A stretch of DNA of 64,000 bases from Pirellulales bacterium (lineage in GTDB: Bacteria; Planctomycetota; Planctomycetia; Pirellulales; Thermoguttaceae): positions 1-64,000 of the forward strand of contig JAFGRD010000078.1 in NCBI GenBank assembly GCA_016935315.1, given 5' to 3'. Shown here in pieces: positions 45,164 to 55,892 of this stretch. A program made the position numbers and the translations under genes. The notes under the pieces were generated by a model, which ran no database searches, was not told the origin of the DNA, and saw only the letters and a list, made by a program, of their open reading frames with translations. Every line of letters starts with the position of its first letter. Within the stretch, counting starts at the first letter, position 1.

Positions 45164-46237
45164 CTACCCAGGCAGCAAGGGCAGCAGTCTTGCCTCCAGG
45201 CGATCTTGCCCGGCGAGCACGTCCAACCCGATGACCACTGCCCAGAGCGGCCGGCGGCCCAGATGATCGACTCCCAGCTTCACCAGATCCTTGTAGGTGC
45301 AAACGACCGCGTCGACATCGAGCCGATTGGCCCAGCTTGCCAACGACTCGACGTCGGCCCGATTGTAGTTGTGGTGGTCCGGGAACTCGCGAAAATCCTC
45401 CACCTGGTAGTTGCCTTGCCGCAGAGTGTGCCGAAATCCGGCCGGATTGCCGATGCCGCAGAACGCCGCAATCGGCCCATCCGCAAGGGAATCGAGAGGC
45501 GTTTCGCGGCCGCTGGCGCACACCAGTGCCCGGGCCGCGTGTGTCACTTCCAGGCACGCAGCCCCGGGAGAATAGCGTCGCACCACTTGCCAGATTTCCT
45601 CTCTTTGCGACGGTTCGAGCATATCGGCCCGCGAGAGGGCCACGGCGTCGGCTCGTCGCAACCCGCCAATCGGCTCGCGGAGCGTGCCGCGCGGAAACAC
45701 GTGGCCGAATCCGAACGGCTCCAGGGCATCGATCAATACGATGTCCAGGTCTCGGCCCATGCGGCGGTGCTGGAAGGCGTCGTCCAGCAAGATCAGTTCA
45801 CACTGTAACTCCTCGACGGCCACCTCCGCGGCGGCCACGCGGTCGGGGTTCTGCAGATGCGGCACGTCGGGGAGCTTCTGTTCGAGTTCCAGCGCCTCGT
45901 CGTTTTGCGCCCCGGCCTCCGCCTTGTAGCCCCGGCTGATGACCGTCACGCGCGTGTCCTGCCCGCGGAACCACCGCGCGAGCCACTCGACCATCGGCGT
46001 CTTGCCGGTCCCGCCAAGGGTGAGGTTGCCAACGCTGATGACCGGCACCTGCACGCGCCGGATTTCCGCGGCTCCCGTGTCGTAACGTCGGTTCCGCCAC
46101 CGGACCGCCCACGTATAGGGCACCTCGGCCAGCCGCAGCCCGAGACGCAACGCGGCCGCGACCGGCCCGCGACGCCGGCCGCTGATGAGCTCTCGATACT
46201 GCGACGGGCTGAGCAAAGGCATCCTGTCCTGAGTCAT
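45164..46237 (-). CDS. lpxK: Tetraacyldisaccharide 4'-kinase
   Basis: Phosphorylates the 4' position of the lipid A disaccharide, the last kinase step before Kdo addition, at the inner membrane. The 357-residue protein has an N-terminal amphipathic region, then VPVISVGNLTLGGTGKTPMVEWLA with the Walker A GGTGKT. VTVISRGYKA and ELILLDDAFQHRRMGRDLDIVLIDA follow, all LpxK landmarks, and the DDAFQH box holds the catalytic Asp and His. LpxK commits the cell to lipid A, so this organism has a Gram-negative type outer membrane. It is 156 bases upstream of waaF, in the same direction. Confidence 0.94.
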   Translation of the reverse strand: MTQDRMPLLSPSQYRELISGRRRGPVAAALRLGLRLAEVPYTWAVRWRNRRYDTGAAEIRRVQVPVISVGNLTLGGTGKTPMVEWLARWFRGQDTRVTVISRGYKAEAGAQNDEALELEQKLPDVPHLQNPDRVAAAEVAVEELQCELILLDDAFQHRRMGRDLDIVLIDALEPFGFGHVFPRGTLREPIGGLRRADAVALSRADMLEPSQREEIWQVVRRYSPGAACLEVTHAARALVCASGRETPLDSLADGPIAAFCGIGNPAGFRHTLRQGNYQVEDFREFPDHHNYNRADVESLASWANRLDVDAVVCTYKDLVKLGVDHLGRRPLWAVVIGLDVLAGQDRLEARLLPLLPG

Positions 46238-46256
46238 CGAGCCAACAGGCTGTCGT

Positions 46257-46356
46257 TAATGGCGCTTGCACACTCGATGCGCGAGGGTGCCCAACGGGAG
46301 CCCGACCTGTCCGACCTCCCGTTGGTCGGCCTGGATCGTTCACAACGCAAACATCA
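46257..46356. repeat. Full copy of a dispersed palindromic intergenic element
   Basis: The left half (46261-46300) matches 60541-60580, and the right half (46321-46356) matches 593-628. CCAACGGGAG (46291-46300) and CTCCCGTTGG (46316-46325) form a perfect 10-bp stem with a 15-base loop. It fills the gap between lpxK and the aldo/keto reductase, overlapping the latter's stop by a few bases. Confidence 0.75.
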
Positions 46357-47286
46357 AGAGACCGGAACCGTTTCGGACCGGCGGGCCCGGGCCAGCAAAC
46401 GTTCGTGCACGTTGGCCTTGAACTCGTCGATTTCCTCGGCCTTCTCGAATCCGACGGTCAGCGCGTCGATACAGCCGAGCCCCATCACGAACTCCAGCGC
46501 CTGTTTGCGCTGGGGCAGATCGAAGGCCCCCTCGCCGATGAGCTTCATGCCGATGATGCCCTTGCCGGCGGCGTGGGCCTTTTTCAGCAGCGGCACAACC
46601 TTTTCCATCGGTCCGTCCGTGCTGCGCCCGAAGGGGTTGACCCGGGCGTGGATCACATCGACCCAGGGCTCTTCGACCGCCGCTTCCATGGCGGGGATCG
46701 AATGGATGGAGACGCCGTGGGCCCGAATCAGCCCTTGCTCCTTCAGCTTCTCCAAGGCGTCCATCTGGCGGCGTTCGCTCCTGGTCCAATCGGAATCCGT
46801 CATGCAATGGATCTGCACCACGTCGATGTAGTCCGTCTGCAGCTCCTTGAGGAATCGCTTCAGCAGCACGTCGGCCAGCGGGCGTTCCGGTTCGGGAAGG
46901 CCGCCCCTGCGGGTCCAGATCTTGGTGACCAGCGTGAGGTTTTCTCGCGGCTTGCTCTTCAGCACGCGGCCCACGTAGGGGTGCGTGCCGTACATGTCGG
47001 CCATGTCGAAATGTCGAATGCCATGGTCGTAGGCGTAGTTGAGTAAGGCCTCGAACTTCTCCTTGCCCATCCGGGTTTGGTTCGTCTGGCGTCCACCACC
47101 GCGCATTCCGGTCCCGCAAGAGATGCGACAGACCTTCAGCGCCTTGCCCAGCGGCACGACTGCGGTCGGGTCCATGTCTGCCGGTGCCGCCGTTGCCGGT
47201 TGGGCCACGGCCCATCTTCCCGCCATCAGGGCCCCTGCCGTCCCCGCGACGGCCGCTTCAAGAAACTCACGACGCTCGAGTCGCAT
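46354..47286 (-). CDS. Tat-exported aldo/keto reductase
   Basis: A 310-residue NAD(P)H-dependent oxidoreductase of the AKR superfamily. The start at ATG 47286 is supported by GGAGG with an 8-base spacer, better than the upstream in-frame option. Its N-terminus is a twin-arginine signal (LERREFLEAAVAGTAGALMAG), so the folded enzyme, with cofactor, would be exported. The active-site residues are visible: Asp in RHFDMADMYG with the Tyr, the Lys in LVTKI, and the His in VQIHCMTDSD. It resembles the many predicted-periplasmic AKRs of planctomycetes, whose substrates are unknown. It lies alone between tilS and lpxK. Confidence 0.88.
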   Translation of the reverse strand: MRLERREFLEAAVAGTAGALMAGRWAVAQPATAAPADMDPTAVVPLGKALKVCRISCGTGMRGGGRQTNQTRMGKEKFEALLNYAYDHGIRHFDMADMYGTHPYVGRVLKSKPRENLTLVTKIWTRRGGLPEPERPLADVLLKRFLKELQTDYIDVVQIHCMTDSDWTRSERRQMDALEKLKEQGLIRAHGVSIHSIPAMEAAVEEPWVDVIHARVNPFGRSTDGPMEKVVPLLKKAHAAGKGIIGMKLIGEGAFDLPQRKQALEFVMGLGCIDALTVGFEKAEEIDEFKANVHERLLARARRSETVPVS

Positions 47287-47485
47287 GGAGAGTCCTCCCT
47301 GTTTTCGTCTGCTCATGGTTCACAAGATGGCTTCAGCCAGTCGATTTCGTCCCGGCCAACCCGCTCAATCATAGACCGGCCCATAGCCCCGGGCAACCGG
47401 CCGCGCACAGCGATGCGCACCCCCTGGAATAAGTACGCTATGTCTCCAGGAGGGTCCGAGCGACCACCGATGTCCGACCGCGAGC

Positions 47486-48517
47486 CTACGGTGCGGTGCG
47501 TTTGAGCCTTAGCCGGCCGTCGGCAGGTTCGGCCAGGACGTTGCCGGGGAGCGTTTGCCTGGGGGGCAACGCCGAAGGGGCACTGTCCGTGCAATTGCCG
47601 ATCATCTCGGCGAGCAGGTCCCATTGAGCGAATCCCATGGCCTGCATCGGCCAGTCCTGCCGTCGCCAGGCGGCCATCAGCAATTCTCGAACGACGAAGC
47701 GCGGCTGGCCGGCCAGCGCCGCGGCATCGATCCACAGCGTGTCGGGGTCCTCCCGCCGCCCGCATCGGTCGGCCAGATCGTCCACGATCGCATCGACCAC
47801 GCCTTGCACCTCAGCAGCCAACGAGCCCAACCGCAACAGGGCCTCGACCACGTTGGAGTTGTACTGCGCGGCCAACTGCGGCAGCAACTCGTGGCGAATG
47901 CGATTGCGCGTCAGCCGGGTATCGGCGTTGCTGGAATCGGCACGATAGGATTGCCCCAGATCGTCCAGATAGGCGGTCAGCTCAGATCGGCGGAACGCCA
48001 GCAGCGGCCGAAGCAACGTGGCTGCCGGGCCCAACGCTCTCGCCCGAGACATGGCGGCCAGTCCGCCAACGCCCGTGCCGCGAAGGATCCGGTGCAGGAT
48101 CGTCTCGGCCTGATCGTCGGCCGTATGGGCGGTGACGACGTAGCGGGCGCCGAGCCGGGCCGCGGCCCGCTGAAGAAAGCCGTAGCGTGCCGCCCGCGCC
48201 GCCGCCTCCAGCCCGTCGCCGGCATCGTCTGCCACCGCTCCGCCGGGCGGACGCCCCACCTGGCATGGCACCCCAAGCCGGCGGCACAACTCGGTGACAA
48301 ACGCCTCGTCGGCCGCCGATTCCTCGCCGCGAAGACCATGGTTGAAATGGCTTGCACAGAGGCGACCCGCACCACCGCGCTTCAAGGCGCGCATCGCCCG
48401 CAACAGAGCAACGCTGTCGGCGCCCCCGGAAACGGCTGCCAGCACGGTCACGTCGCGCCAGGCCTCGGGTGGCCAGGCGCGTCGAAAACTGGCTTCAAAT
48501 GGATGCAACGTGGGCAT
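47486..48517 (-). CDS. tilS: tRNA(Ile)-lysidine synthetase
   Basis: Adds lysine to C34 of the tRNA-Ile with CAU anticodon, so that it reads AUA and not AUG. The 343-residue protein shows the PP-loop VLAAVSGGADSVALLRAM near residue 28. SHFNHGLRGEESAADEAFV, YVVTAHTADDQAETILHRILRGTG and SNADTRLTRNRIRHELLPQLA follow, all typical of TilS. I start it at ATG 48517 (MPTLHPFEASF); TTG 48559 is an alternative with no better ribosome binding site. The C-terminal domain is present but short. The AKR gene lies downstream in the same direction. Confidence 0.93.
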   Translation of the reverse strand: MPTLHPFEASFRRAWPPEAWRDVTVLAAVSGGADSVALLRAMRALKRGGAGRLCASHFNHGLRGEESAADEAFVTELCRRLGVPCQVGRPPGGAVADDAGDGLEAAARAARYGFLQRAAARLGARYVVTAHTADDQAETILHRILRGTGVGGLAAMSRARALGPAATLLRPLLAFRRSELTAYLDDLGQSYRADSSNADTRLTRNRIRHELLPQLAAQYNSNVVEALLRLGSLAAEVQGVVDAIVDDLADRCGRREDPDTLWIDAAALAGQPRFVVRELLMAAWRRQDWPMQAMGFAQWDLLAEMIGNCTDSAPSALPPRQTLPGNVLAEPADGRLRLKRTAP

Positions 48518-48768
48518 GGCGGCCGGCCTGGGCGGATTCCGCGAAGAGCTGTGAGCCAAGGTTACGCTGGGCAGCCATCAATGGAAACCCCTCTGGGTAG
48601 TTGCGCACTACCACACGTCCTGTCGGTGCCAACGGGCTGAGCGACCTTGGCTGCGAGTTGGCGCCGCAGGCCCCAAACAGTCCTCCCAATCCACCCAACT
48701 CCCCACGATAATTGCTGTAAACCGTTCTGGCAAGCAGGCTTATCTGCCGACGGGCCCCCGATCCCCGG
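48518..48768. other. Intergenic stretch, divergent between tilS and the RNase Y leader
   Basis: About 250 bases. On the minus strand a 67-codon frame (48495-48698) runs into the tilS start but has no supporting features. A small hairpin (GTAGTTGCGCACTAC) lies near 48597-48611. I see no other structure. Confidence 0.4.
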
Positions 48769-48796
48769 TTGCAGTCCGCGGAAAGTCTGATAAGAT
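48769..48796 (+). promoter_or_regulatory. Promoter for the RNase Y leader
   Basis: TTGCAG (48769-48774) and TAAGAT (48791-48796) are 16 bases apart. The -10 is preceded by TGA, giving a TGn extension. Transcription would start near 48803, over 600 bases ahead of the RNase Y start codon. Confidence 0.5.
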
Positions 48797-49425
48797 TACG
48801 TTTAGTGAGAAGTGTGTCTTCGGTGGCCCGAGAGGGGATCGAAGCCGAAAGGCAGTCTGAAGCGAGTTTTCGACTGGCTTCGTATTAGGCAGCAAGAACC
48901 ATCCGGCGTATGGGAACGGATGAGACGATGCATCTGTGGACGATTCTATATTGGTGGCTGACCAGGATCCTGTTGGGTGGCTTTGAAGCCGTTTCAGCGG
49001 GATGGGTCCGAGTGTCGGGTTGGGGCGGCTGCGTCCCGGGTCGGCACGGATTTGTGCCCCCGAGTTCCCCACGCGCTGGTTGGATGAGAGTTCGCCCGGT
49101 ACTGGAGGTGTTCGGAGGACCGCCCGGTTGGCCTGTAACCGGCGTTCCTCCCGCGTATTTCGCTCTTGGGGTCCTAAGACCCAGTCCAGTCCAGTGCGAT
49201 CATCTCTTGCGGGGGCAACCGGTCTGCCCGCTGCGTCAATACGGCCCGCTGTAAACCCGCCCGTCCCCGCTGGGATTAGGCTGAACGATCGGCGATCGCG
49301 GTCTTCTCTTCGTCCTCCGGAAGTTGGATTGTCGTCAGCCGAGCACGCTTTGGCGCGTGCCGCGACTTTCGGCCGCCTGGTGGAGGCGCTCTTCGGGACT
49401 CAATAAGGCTGCGAGGAAACCGACC
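48797..49425 (+). ncRNA. Long structured leader or small RNA upstream of RNase Y
   Basis: No coding potential is evident, but stems are dense. CCGGTT/AACCGG (49124-49142), GGGTC/GACCC with a CTAA loop (49169-49182), GCACGC/GCGTGC (49343-49360), a GCC-GAAA-GGC tetraloop near 48882 and CGAAGCC/GGCTTCG around it are all visible. A promoter precedes it. It does not match the 6S, tmRNA, SRP or RNase P landmarks I could check by eye. It could be a regulated leader of the RNase Y gene or a separate small RNA. Confidence 0.35.
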
Positions 49426-50985
49426 GTGGAGACGGAGACTGTTGTTGCCATTTGCATCGCCGTTCCCTTGGCTTCCGGCCTGACGTTCGTGTTTGTCAAG
49501 CTGCTGGATCGCCTGCGCCGCAAGGACGCGGAGACGGAAGCCCAGGACTTGGTCGACAAGGCCAAGCGGGAGGTGGCGAACCGCCGACGCGAGGCCGAGC
49601 TGGAGATCAAGGAGCTGTCGATCCAGCAGCAGGCCGAGAGCGAACGCGAGCTGCGGAGGCTCCGCGGCGAGCTTCACGAACGCGAGCGCCTGCTGGATAA
49701 GCGTCAGGACGCCTTGGAGGAGCAGGCCGAGCAGATTCGCAAACAAGAGAAGATCGTCGAGAGCACGCAGCGGAAGCTGACCGAGCGGATCCAAGACGCC
49801 AATCGCCGCAAGGAGGAGCTTTCCAAGCTGCTGGATCTGCAGCGGCAAACCCTTCACGAACTCAGCGGCCTCAGCCACGAAGAGGCCACCCAGCGACTGT
49901 TGGAGATCCTGGAAACCCAGCTCCAGCAGGAAACCGGTGCGGTGATTCTCAAGCACGAGAAGCAGATTGCCGAGACTTGCGACCAGAAGGCCCGCGAGAT
50001 GTTGCTGACGTCGCTGCAGCGCTACGCCGCCGCCCACACGGCCGAAACCACGACCAGCACGGTCGGCATTCCCAACGACGAGATGAAGGGACGGATCATC
50101 GGCCGCGAGGGACGCAACATTCGCGCCTTCGAGAAAGCCACCGGCGTCGACGTGATCATCGACGACACGCCGGGCGTGGTGATCGTCAGTGCCTTCGACA
50201 TGATCCGCCGTGAGGTTGCCCGCATCTCGCTGAACAAGCTGATTGCCGACGGACGAATTCATCCCTCCCGCATCGAAGAGATCGTCGCCAACACCCAACG
50301 GGAGCTGGAACGCCACATCCAGAAGCTGGGCGAGGAAGCCTGCCAGGAAGCCGAGGTCCACGGGCTGCACGAGCGGATTGTCAACCTGTTGGGGCGGCTG
50401 CACTTCCGCACCAGCTACAGCCAGAACGTGCTGCGGCATTGCATCGAGGTGGCCTATGTGGCCGGGTTGCTGGCCGACGAGATCGGGCTGGACGGCACGC
50501 TGGGACGCCGCTGCGGCTTGTTGCACGACATCGGCAAGGCGGCCGACCACGAGGCGGAAGGCGGGCATCCGAAGATCGGTGCCGATCTGTTGAAGCGCTT
50601 CGGAGAATCGCCCGAAGTGGTCCTTGCCGCGTCCGGTCACCACGACGACTTGAACGTCGAGAACCCCTATACCGTGTTGGTCTCGGCAGCCGACGCTTGC
50701 AGCGCTTCGCGGCCGGGGGCACGGCGCGAAACCCTGGAACGCTACGTCAAACGCATGGAAGAACTCGAGTCGATCGCCGGCAGCTTTCCGGGGGTCGAAC
50801 AGGCATTCGCCATCCAGGCCGGGCGGGAGTTGCGGGTGCTGGTCAGCGCCAAGGATACGACCGACGAAACGGCCGCCAAAGTCTGCCACGACATCGTCAA
50901 GGCCTTCGAGAAACAACTCACGTATCCCGGCGAAATCAAGGTGACCGTTTTGCGTGAAACGAGACATGTGGAAATGGCCAGATAG
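49426..50985 (+). CDS. rny: Ribonuclease Y
   Basis: A membrane-anchored endoribonuclease that starts mRNA decay. The 519-residue protein has a single N-terminal membrane segment ([20 protein letters not shown]), a very long coiled coil (about 25-190), and a KH domain ([25 protein letters not shown], near 220-250). An HD domain with [27 protein letters not shown] lies near 360, followed by the typical ASGHHDDL. Start is GTG 49426, with GAGGA 9 bases upstream; a longer in-frame ATG at 49324 would add unlikely residues. The YmdB-family gene follows by 11 bases, a gene order conserved in many bacteria. Confidence 0.96.
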   Translation: METETVVAICIAVPLASGLTFVFVKLLDRLRRKDAETEAQDLVDKAKREVANRRREAELEIKELSIQQQAESERELRRLRGELHERERLLDKRQDALEEQAEQIRKQEKIVESTQRKLTERIQDANRRKEELSKLLDLQRQTLHELSGLSHEEATQRLLEILETQLQQETGAVILKHEKQIAETCDQKAREMLLTSLQRYAAAHTAETTTSTVGIPNDEMKGRIIGREGRNIRAFEKATGVDVIIDDTPGVVIVSAFDMIRREVARISLNKLIADGRIHPSRIEEIVANTQRELERHIQKLGEEACQEAEVHGLHERIVNLLGRLHFRTSYSQNVLRHCIEVAYVAGLLADEIGLDGTLGRRCGLLHDIGKAADHEAEGGHPKIGADLLKRFGESPEVVLAASGHHDDLNVENPYTVLVSAADACSASRPGARRETLERYVKRMEELESIAGSFPGVEQAFAIQAGRELRVLVSAKDTTDETAAKVCHDIVKAFEKQLTYPGEIKVTVLRETRHVEMAR

Positions 50986-50996
50986 GATCCCCGCCC

Positions 50997-51827
50997 GTGC
51001 GGCTGCTGTTGATCGGAGACATCGTTGGTAAGCCCGGGCGGCAGATCGTCGCGCAGGGCCTGCGCGGCTTGCGTGCCGAGCAAGAGCTGGACCTGGTCGC
51101 GGCCAACGCGGAGAACGCCGCCGGCGGATCGGGCTTGACGCCTGCGATCTACGAGGAGTTGATTTCGGCCGGCGTCGACGTGATCACGATGGGCGACCAC
51201 GTCTACCGCCGCCGCGAGATCATCCCGGTCCTGCAGACGCAGCGGAAGATCGTCCGCCCGGCCAACTATCCCCATGACGCCCCGGGCCGCGATCTGGCCG
51301 TCGTGCGTTGCCGCAACCAGGTTCCCGTGGGCGTGTTCATTTGTTTGGGGCGCGTTTTCATGCCGCCGGTCGATTCCCCCTTTGCGGCGGCCGACCGCGT
51401 GCTCTCTACGTTGCCTTCCGACGTGCGGGTCGTGTTGATGGATTTTCACGCGGAGGCGACCAGCGATATGCAACTGATGGGGCGTTACCTCGACGGTCGG
51501 GTGACCGCCGTTCTGGGCACCCACACTCACGTGCCGACCGCCGACGAGCAGATCCTGCCCGGCGGAACCGCCTTCCAGTGCGACGTCGGCATGACCGGGC
51601 CCCACGAGAGCATTCTCGGCCGGCGAATCGACCGCGTGATGGAGACCACGAAGACCTTTCGGCCGACCCATTTCGAGGTGGCCACCCAGGACGTGCGGCT
51701 GCACGGAACGATCGTCGAACTCGACCCCGAATCGGGCCGGGCGACCGCGATCCGCCGCGTCTGCATCGATCAGTCGGCGGCGGACCGGCTGGCAGCCGGC
51801 GGCCAGCGCGCGCCACAGAAGACTTGA
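50997..51827 (+). CDS. ymdB: YmdB-family metallophosphoesterase
   Basis: A cytosolic 2',3'-cAMP phosphodiesterase-type protein of the TIGR00282 family, regularly encoded next to RNase Y. The 276-residue protein has the di-metal motifs LLLIGDIVGKPGRQ, NAENAAGG, MGDHVYRR (where most family members read GNH), DFHAEATSD and GTHTHVPTADEQILPGGTA. GTG 50997 is the start, 11 bases after rny. It is almost certainly co-transcribed with it. A link to RNA turnover or biofilm control is known for Bacillus; here it is inference from context. Confidence 0.93.
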   Translation: MRLLLIGDIVGKPGRQIVAQGLRGLRAEQELDLVAANAENAAGGSGLTPAIYEELISAGVDVITMGDHVYRRREIIPVLQTQRKIVRPANYPHDAPGRDLAVVRCRNQVPVGVFICLGRVFMPPVDSPFAAADRVLSTLPSDVRVVLMDFHAEATSDMQLMGRYLDGRVTAVLGTHTHVPTADEQILPGGTAFQCDVGMTGPHESILGRRIDRVMETTKTFRPTHFEVATQDVRLHGTIVELDPESGRATAIRRVCIDQSAADRLAAGGQRAPQKT

Positions 51828-51836
51828 CCGCCCCGA

Positions 51837-53672
51837 TCAGCCCGCTTCGTTGATGGCCAACGGCCGCCGGTCGAGAATGGCATCGGCCAGGAAGTGCAAC
51901 AACCGCGTCAGCGGCTCGCAGCCGATTTCGTCGGCCGCCGTCCGAGCACGTTGGTGGTGCTTGGAAATCAACACGGCGGCCTGGCGGTAGACGTCGGCCC
52001 GGGCGTAGAGCGCGGCGGCCCGGGCCATCCTCGTTTCCGGCGGGGCATCGTCGTCCAGCAGCGATTGCAGCTTGTGCCGGTCCGTCTCGCCCAGACCTTG
52101 CATGGCCAGCGCCCAGAGCACGGTCGGCCGCCCGCCGAGAATGTCGGTTCCGCTGGCGCATTTGTTCGATTGGCTGCCCTGCCAGTCGTCCAGGTCGTTG
52201 ACGATCTGGTAGGCGATGCCCAGATGCCGCGAGAACCGCGTCGCCGCCTCGTGGTAGGGCTCGACCGGGCCGGCCAGGCGGATTCCGGCCATCAGGGCCG
52301 CCTCAAAGGCCGGCGCCGTTTTCAGGGCGTAGATCTTCAGGGCATCCAGCGGCGGGAGATTCTTGTCGCGGGCGTCGCGCCAGATCAGCTCGGCACCCTG
52401 GCCTTCGCACAATTTGGTGTGCGCCCGGGCGAACTGGGCCAGCACGTCGGCCACCATGTCCGCCGGCAGGCTGTCGCGCTGACACGCCACGGTCCGGTAC
52501 CCCAGCCCGACGAGGTAGTCGCCTACGTTAATGGCCGTCGATTTGCCGTAGGTCTTGTGTACCGTGGGCCGCCCATAGCGGAAGGCGTCGTCGTCCTCGA
52601 TATCGTCGTGGACCAACGAGGCCTTGTGGAAGATCTCGATCGCCAGGGCCATCCGCTTGACGGCGTCGGGCAACTGGGCCACGTGCTCGGCCCCGTTGGC
52701 CGTCGTGCCGTCGCCGCCGCGCAGCGCGTCGTAGACGGCCAGCGTGATGAACGGCCGCGAGTGCTTGCCGCCGGCGGCCAGGAAGTCGTAGGCGATCGCC
52801 TCGGTGCAGGCCACCGGCTCGATCCCCTCGAGCCCCGGACCGTTGCGCTCGAGGCACCGTCCGTTGCTCTTGACCAGGGACGGCCCGCCGCGAACTCGGG
52901 GAAGCAGCCGCTCGAGCTCCGCCGGTTCGAACATCTGCGCGGCACAGCGCATCAGATGAAGGTACGTCCGGGTCTGTACGGCGGCCGGCCGGTGGGGCGT
53001 GTGGAACATCCGCCGGATCCAGTCGGCATCGACCGACGTGTCGCAACATCCGTTGCACAACAGCGGCACGGCCATGCAGGGAATGCCCGCCAAGAGGACT
53101 TTGTCCAACATCTTCTCCAGCGCGTCGAGGCAGGCCACGCCCAACAGCGCATCGGCGCCGCCGCTGAGAATGATCTTCATCACCGCCGGCGAACCCTCGG
53201 CGATCAGCACGTGGTAGCCTTTGCGCCGGGCTTCCGCGCGGAGATCGGTCAGTTGGCAGGCACCGCAATCCTGACACAGCAATCCGGTTTCGTTGCAGTC
53301 GGCCGGACAAACCTCCGCAGCTCGCAGACATTTGGGCAACAGCAACAACCGGCGGTGGAACGGCACGGCGGCGACCTGGTCTTGCCAGAAGGCCGACGCC
53401 AGAGCGACCATCGTCCAGCCGAGGTACGTCTCGGGCAGCGTCAGATCGCCCAGCAATTCCCGGACAAGGGCCTCCATCTCGTGACGCGCAAGGGCCCGTG
53501 TCTTGTCGAGCTGACCGGCTTTCTCCACCGCCCGGCGCTGGATTCGCTCGCGGACCGCCTTGTCGGCGGGTACGGCCTTCAGACGATCCGTATCACGACC
53601 GTCGCCCGTCAGCAGCAGTGCAGACGGCGTGGGTGGAGAGGAAGGTCGTCGGTGCGGCAGCGCGGTAGCCAA
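51837..53672 (-). CDS. DUF116-polyprenyl synthetase fusion
   Basis: A 611-residue protein of two parts. The N-terminal half (about 45-265) is a DUF116 domain with a Cys-rich centre (PKCLRAAEVCPADCNETGLLCQDCGACQL), probably a metal or Fe-S site, then GCCDTSVDADWIRRMF. The C-terminal half (about 290-611) is an isoprenyl diphosphate synthase with GGKHSRPF, the first Asp-rich motif HKASLVHDDIEDDD, GRPTVHKTYG and a second motif YQIVNDLDDWQ. The latter keeps DLDD instead of the usual DDxxD, so magnesium binding may still occur. It starts at TTG 53672, 12 bases after the cyclase stop, with no clear ribosome binding site, and is likely coupled to it. The pairing suggests a prenyl chain made for the triterpenoid block. 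Confidence 0.85.
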   Translation of the reverse strand: MATALPHRRPSSPPTPSALLLTGDGRDTDRLKAVPADKAVRERIQRRAVEKAGQLDKTRALARHEMEALVRELLGDLTLPETYLGWTMVALASAFWQDQVAAVPFHRRLLLLPKCLRAAEVCPADCNETGLLCQDCGACQLTDLRAEARRKGYHVLIAEGSPAVMKIILSGGADALLGVACLDALEKMLDKVLLAGIPCMAVPLLCNGCCDTSVDADWIRRMFHTPHRPAAVQTRTYLHLMRCAAQMFEPAELERLLPRVRGGPSLVKSNGRCLERNGPGLEGIEPVACTEAIAYDFLAAGGKHSRPFITLAVYDALRGGDGTTANGAEHVAQLPDAVKRMALAIEIFHKASLVHDDIEDDDAFRYGRPTVHKTYGKSTAINVGDYLVGLGYRTVACQRDSLPADMVADVLAQFARAHTKLCEGQGAELIWRDARDKNLPPLDALKIYALKTAPAFEAALMAGIRLAGPVEPYHEAATRFSRHLGIAYQIVNDLDDWQGSQSNKCASGTDILGGRPTVLWALAMQGLGETDRHKLQSLLDDDAPPETRMARAAALYARADVYRQAAVLISKHHQRARTAADEIGCEPLTRLLHFLADAILDRRPLAINEAG

Positions 53673-53684
53673 AGCGGAGGTCTC

Positions 53685-55532
<1,848 letters not shown>

Positions 55533-55892
55533 GCGGCGGCGCGGCAGCGGCTGGTAGTCAGGGGTGCGGGAGCGAGGTTGGGGCCGGGGGGGGCGGAGGC
55601 ACGGTGGCCTGGTTGTCTCGGTATTGCGTCTCGGTATTGCGGTGCCGGAGTTCGTGTCGAAGTCAGTACCGACGCCCTTCCAGTCTAGGCGAGCCGATCC
55701 GGCGTGTCGAGGTGCCGCCGCCGGGAGCCGGGCGTCGTGCCGAACCCCCATGGATGGGCGGTTGCCCGGGAAATCGACACACCGGGCCGCTATAATCAAG
55801 TTGCCCGTTACCACCGCGAACGGCCGCTACCACCGCGGACGGGCCGGCGCGGAAGTCTCCCGAGCCCCCAACGCTGAACCCCCGAACCACCC
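55533..55892. other. Divergent intergenic region of the triterpenoid block
   Basis: This 360-base gap separates the cyclase from the radical SAM gene. It holds two tandem copies of a 13-base unit, GTCTCGGTATTGC (55615-55640), a G-run, and the promoter candidate at 55791. No ORF of interest is seen. Confidence 0.5.
55791..55796 (+). promoter_or_regulatory. Perfect -10 box for the radical SAM gene
   Basis: TATAAT matches the sigma-70 -10 consensus exactly, 97 bases upstream of the radical SAM start. I cannot find a good -35 at 16-18 bases; TTGCCC at 55762 is too far. The local GC-rich context makes the hexamer unlikely by chance, but the call remains tentative. Confidence 0.4.

Noticed and set aside
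48740-49254. Short ORFs on both strands in the RNase Y leader
   Set aside because: No ribosome binding sites, Trp/Gly/Pro-rich translations, and the region is better explained as structured RNA.
48797-49425. 6S RNA, tmRNA, SRP RNA or RNase P RNA
   Set aside because: I looked for the conserved cores of each (for example the GGAAG..GCAGCC loop of SRP RNA) and did not find them on either strand.
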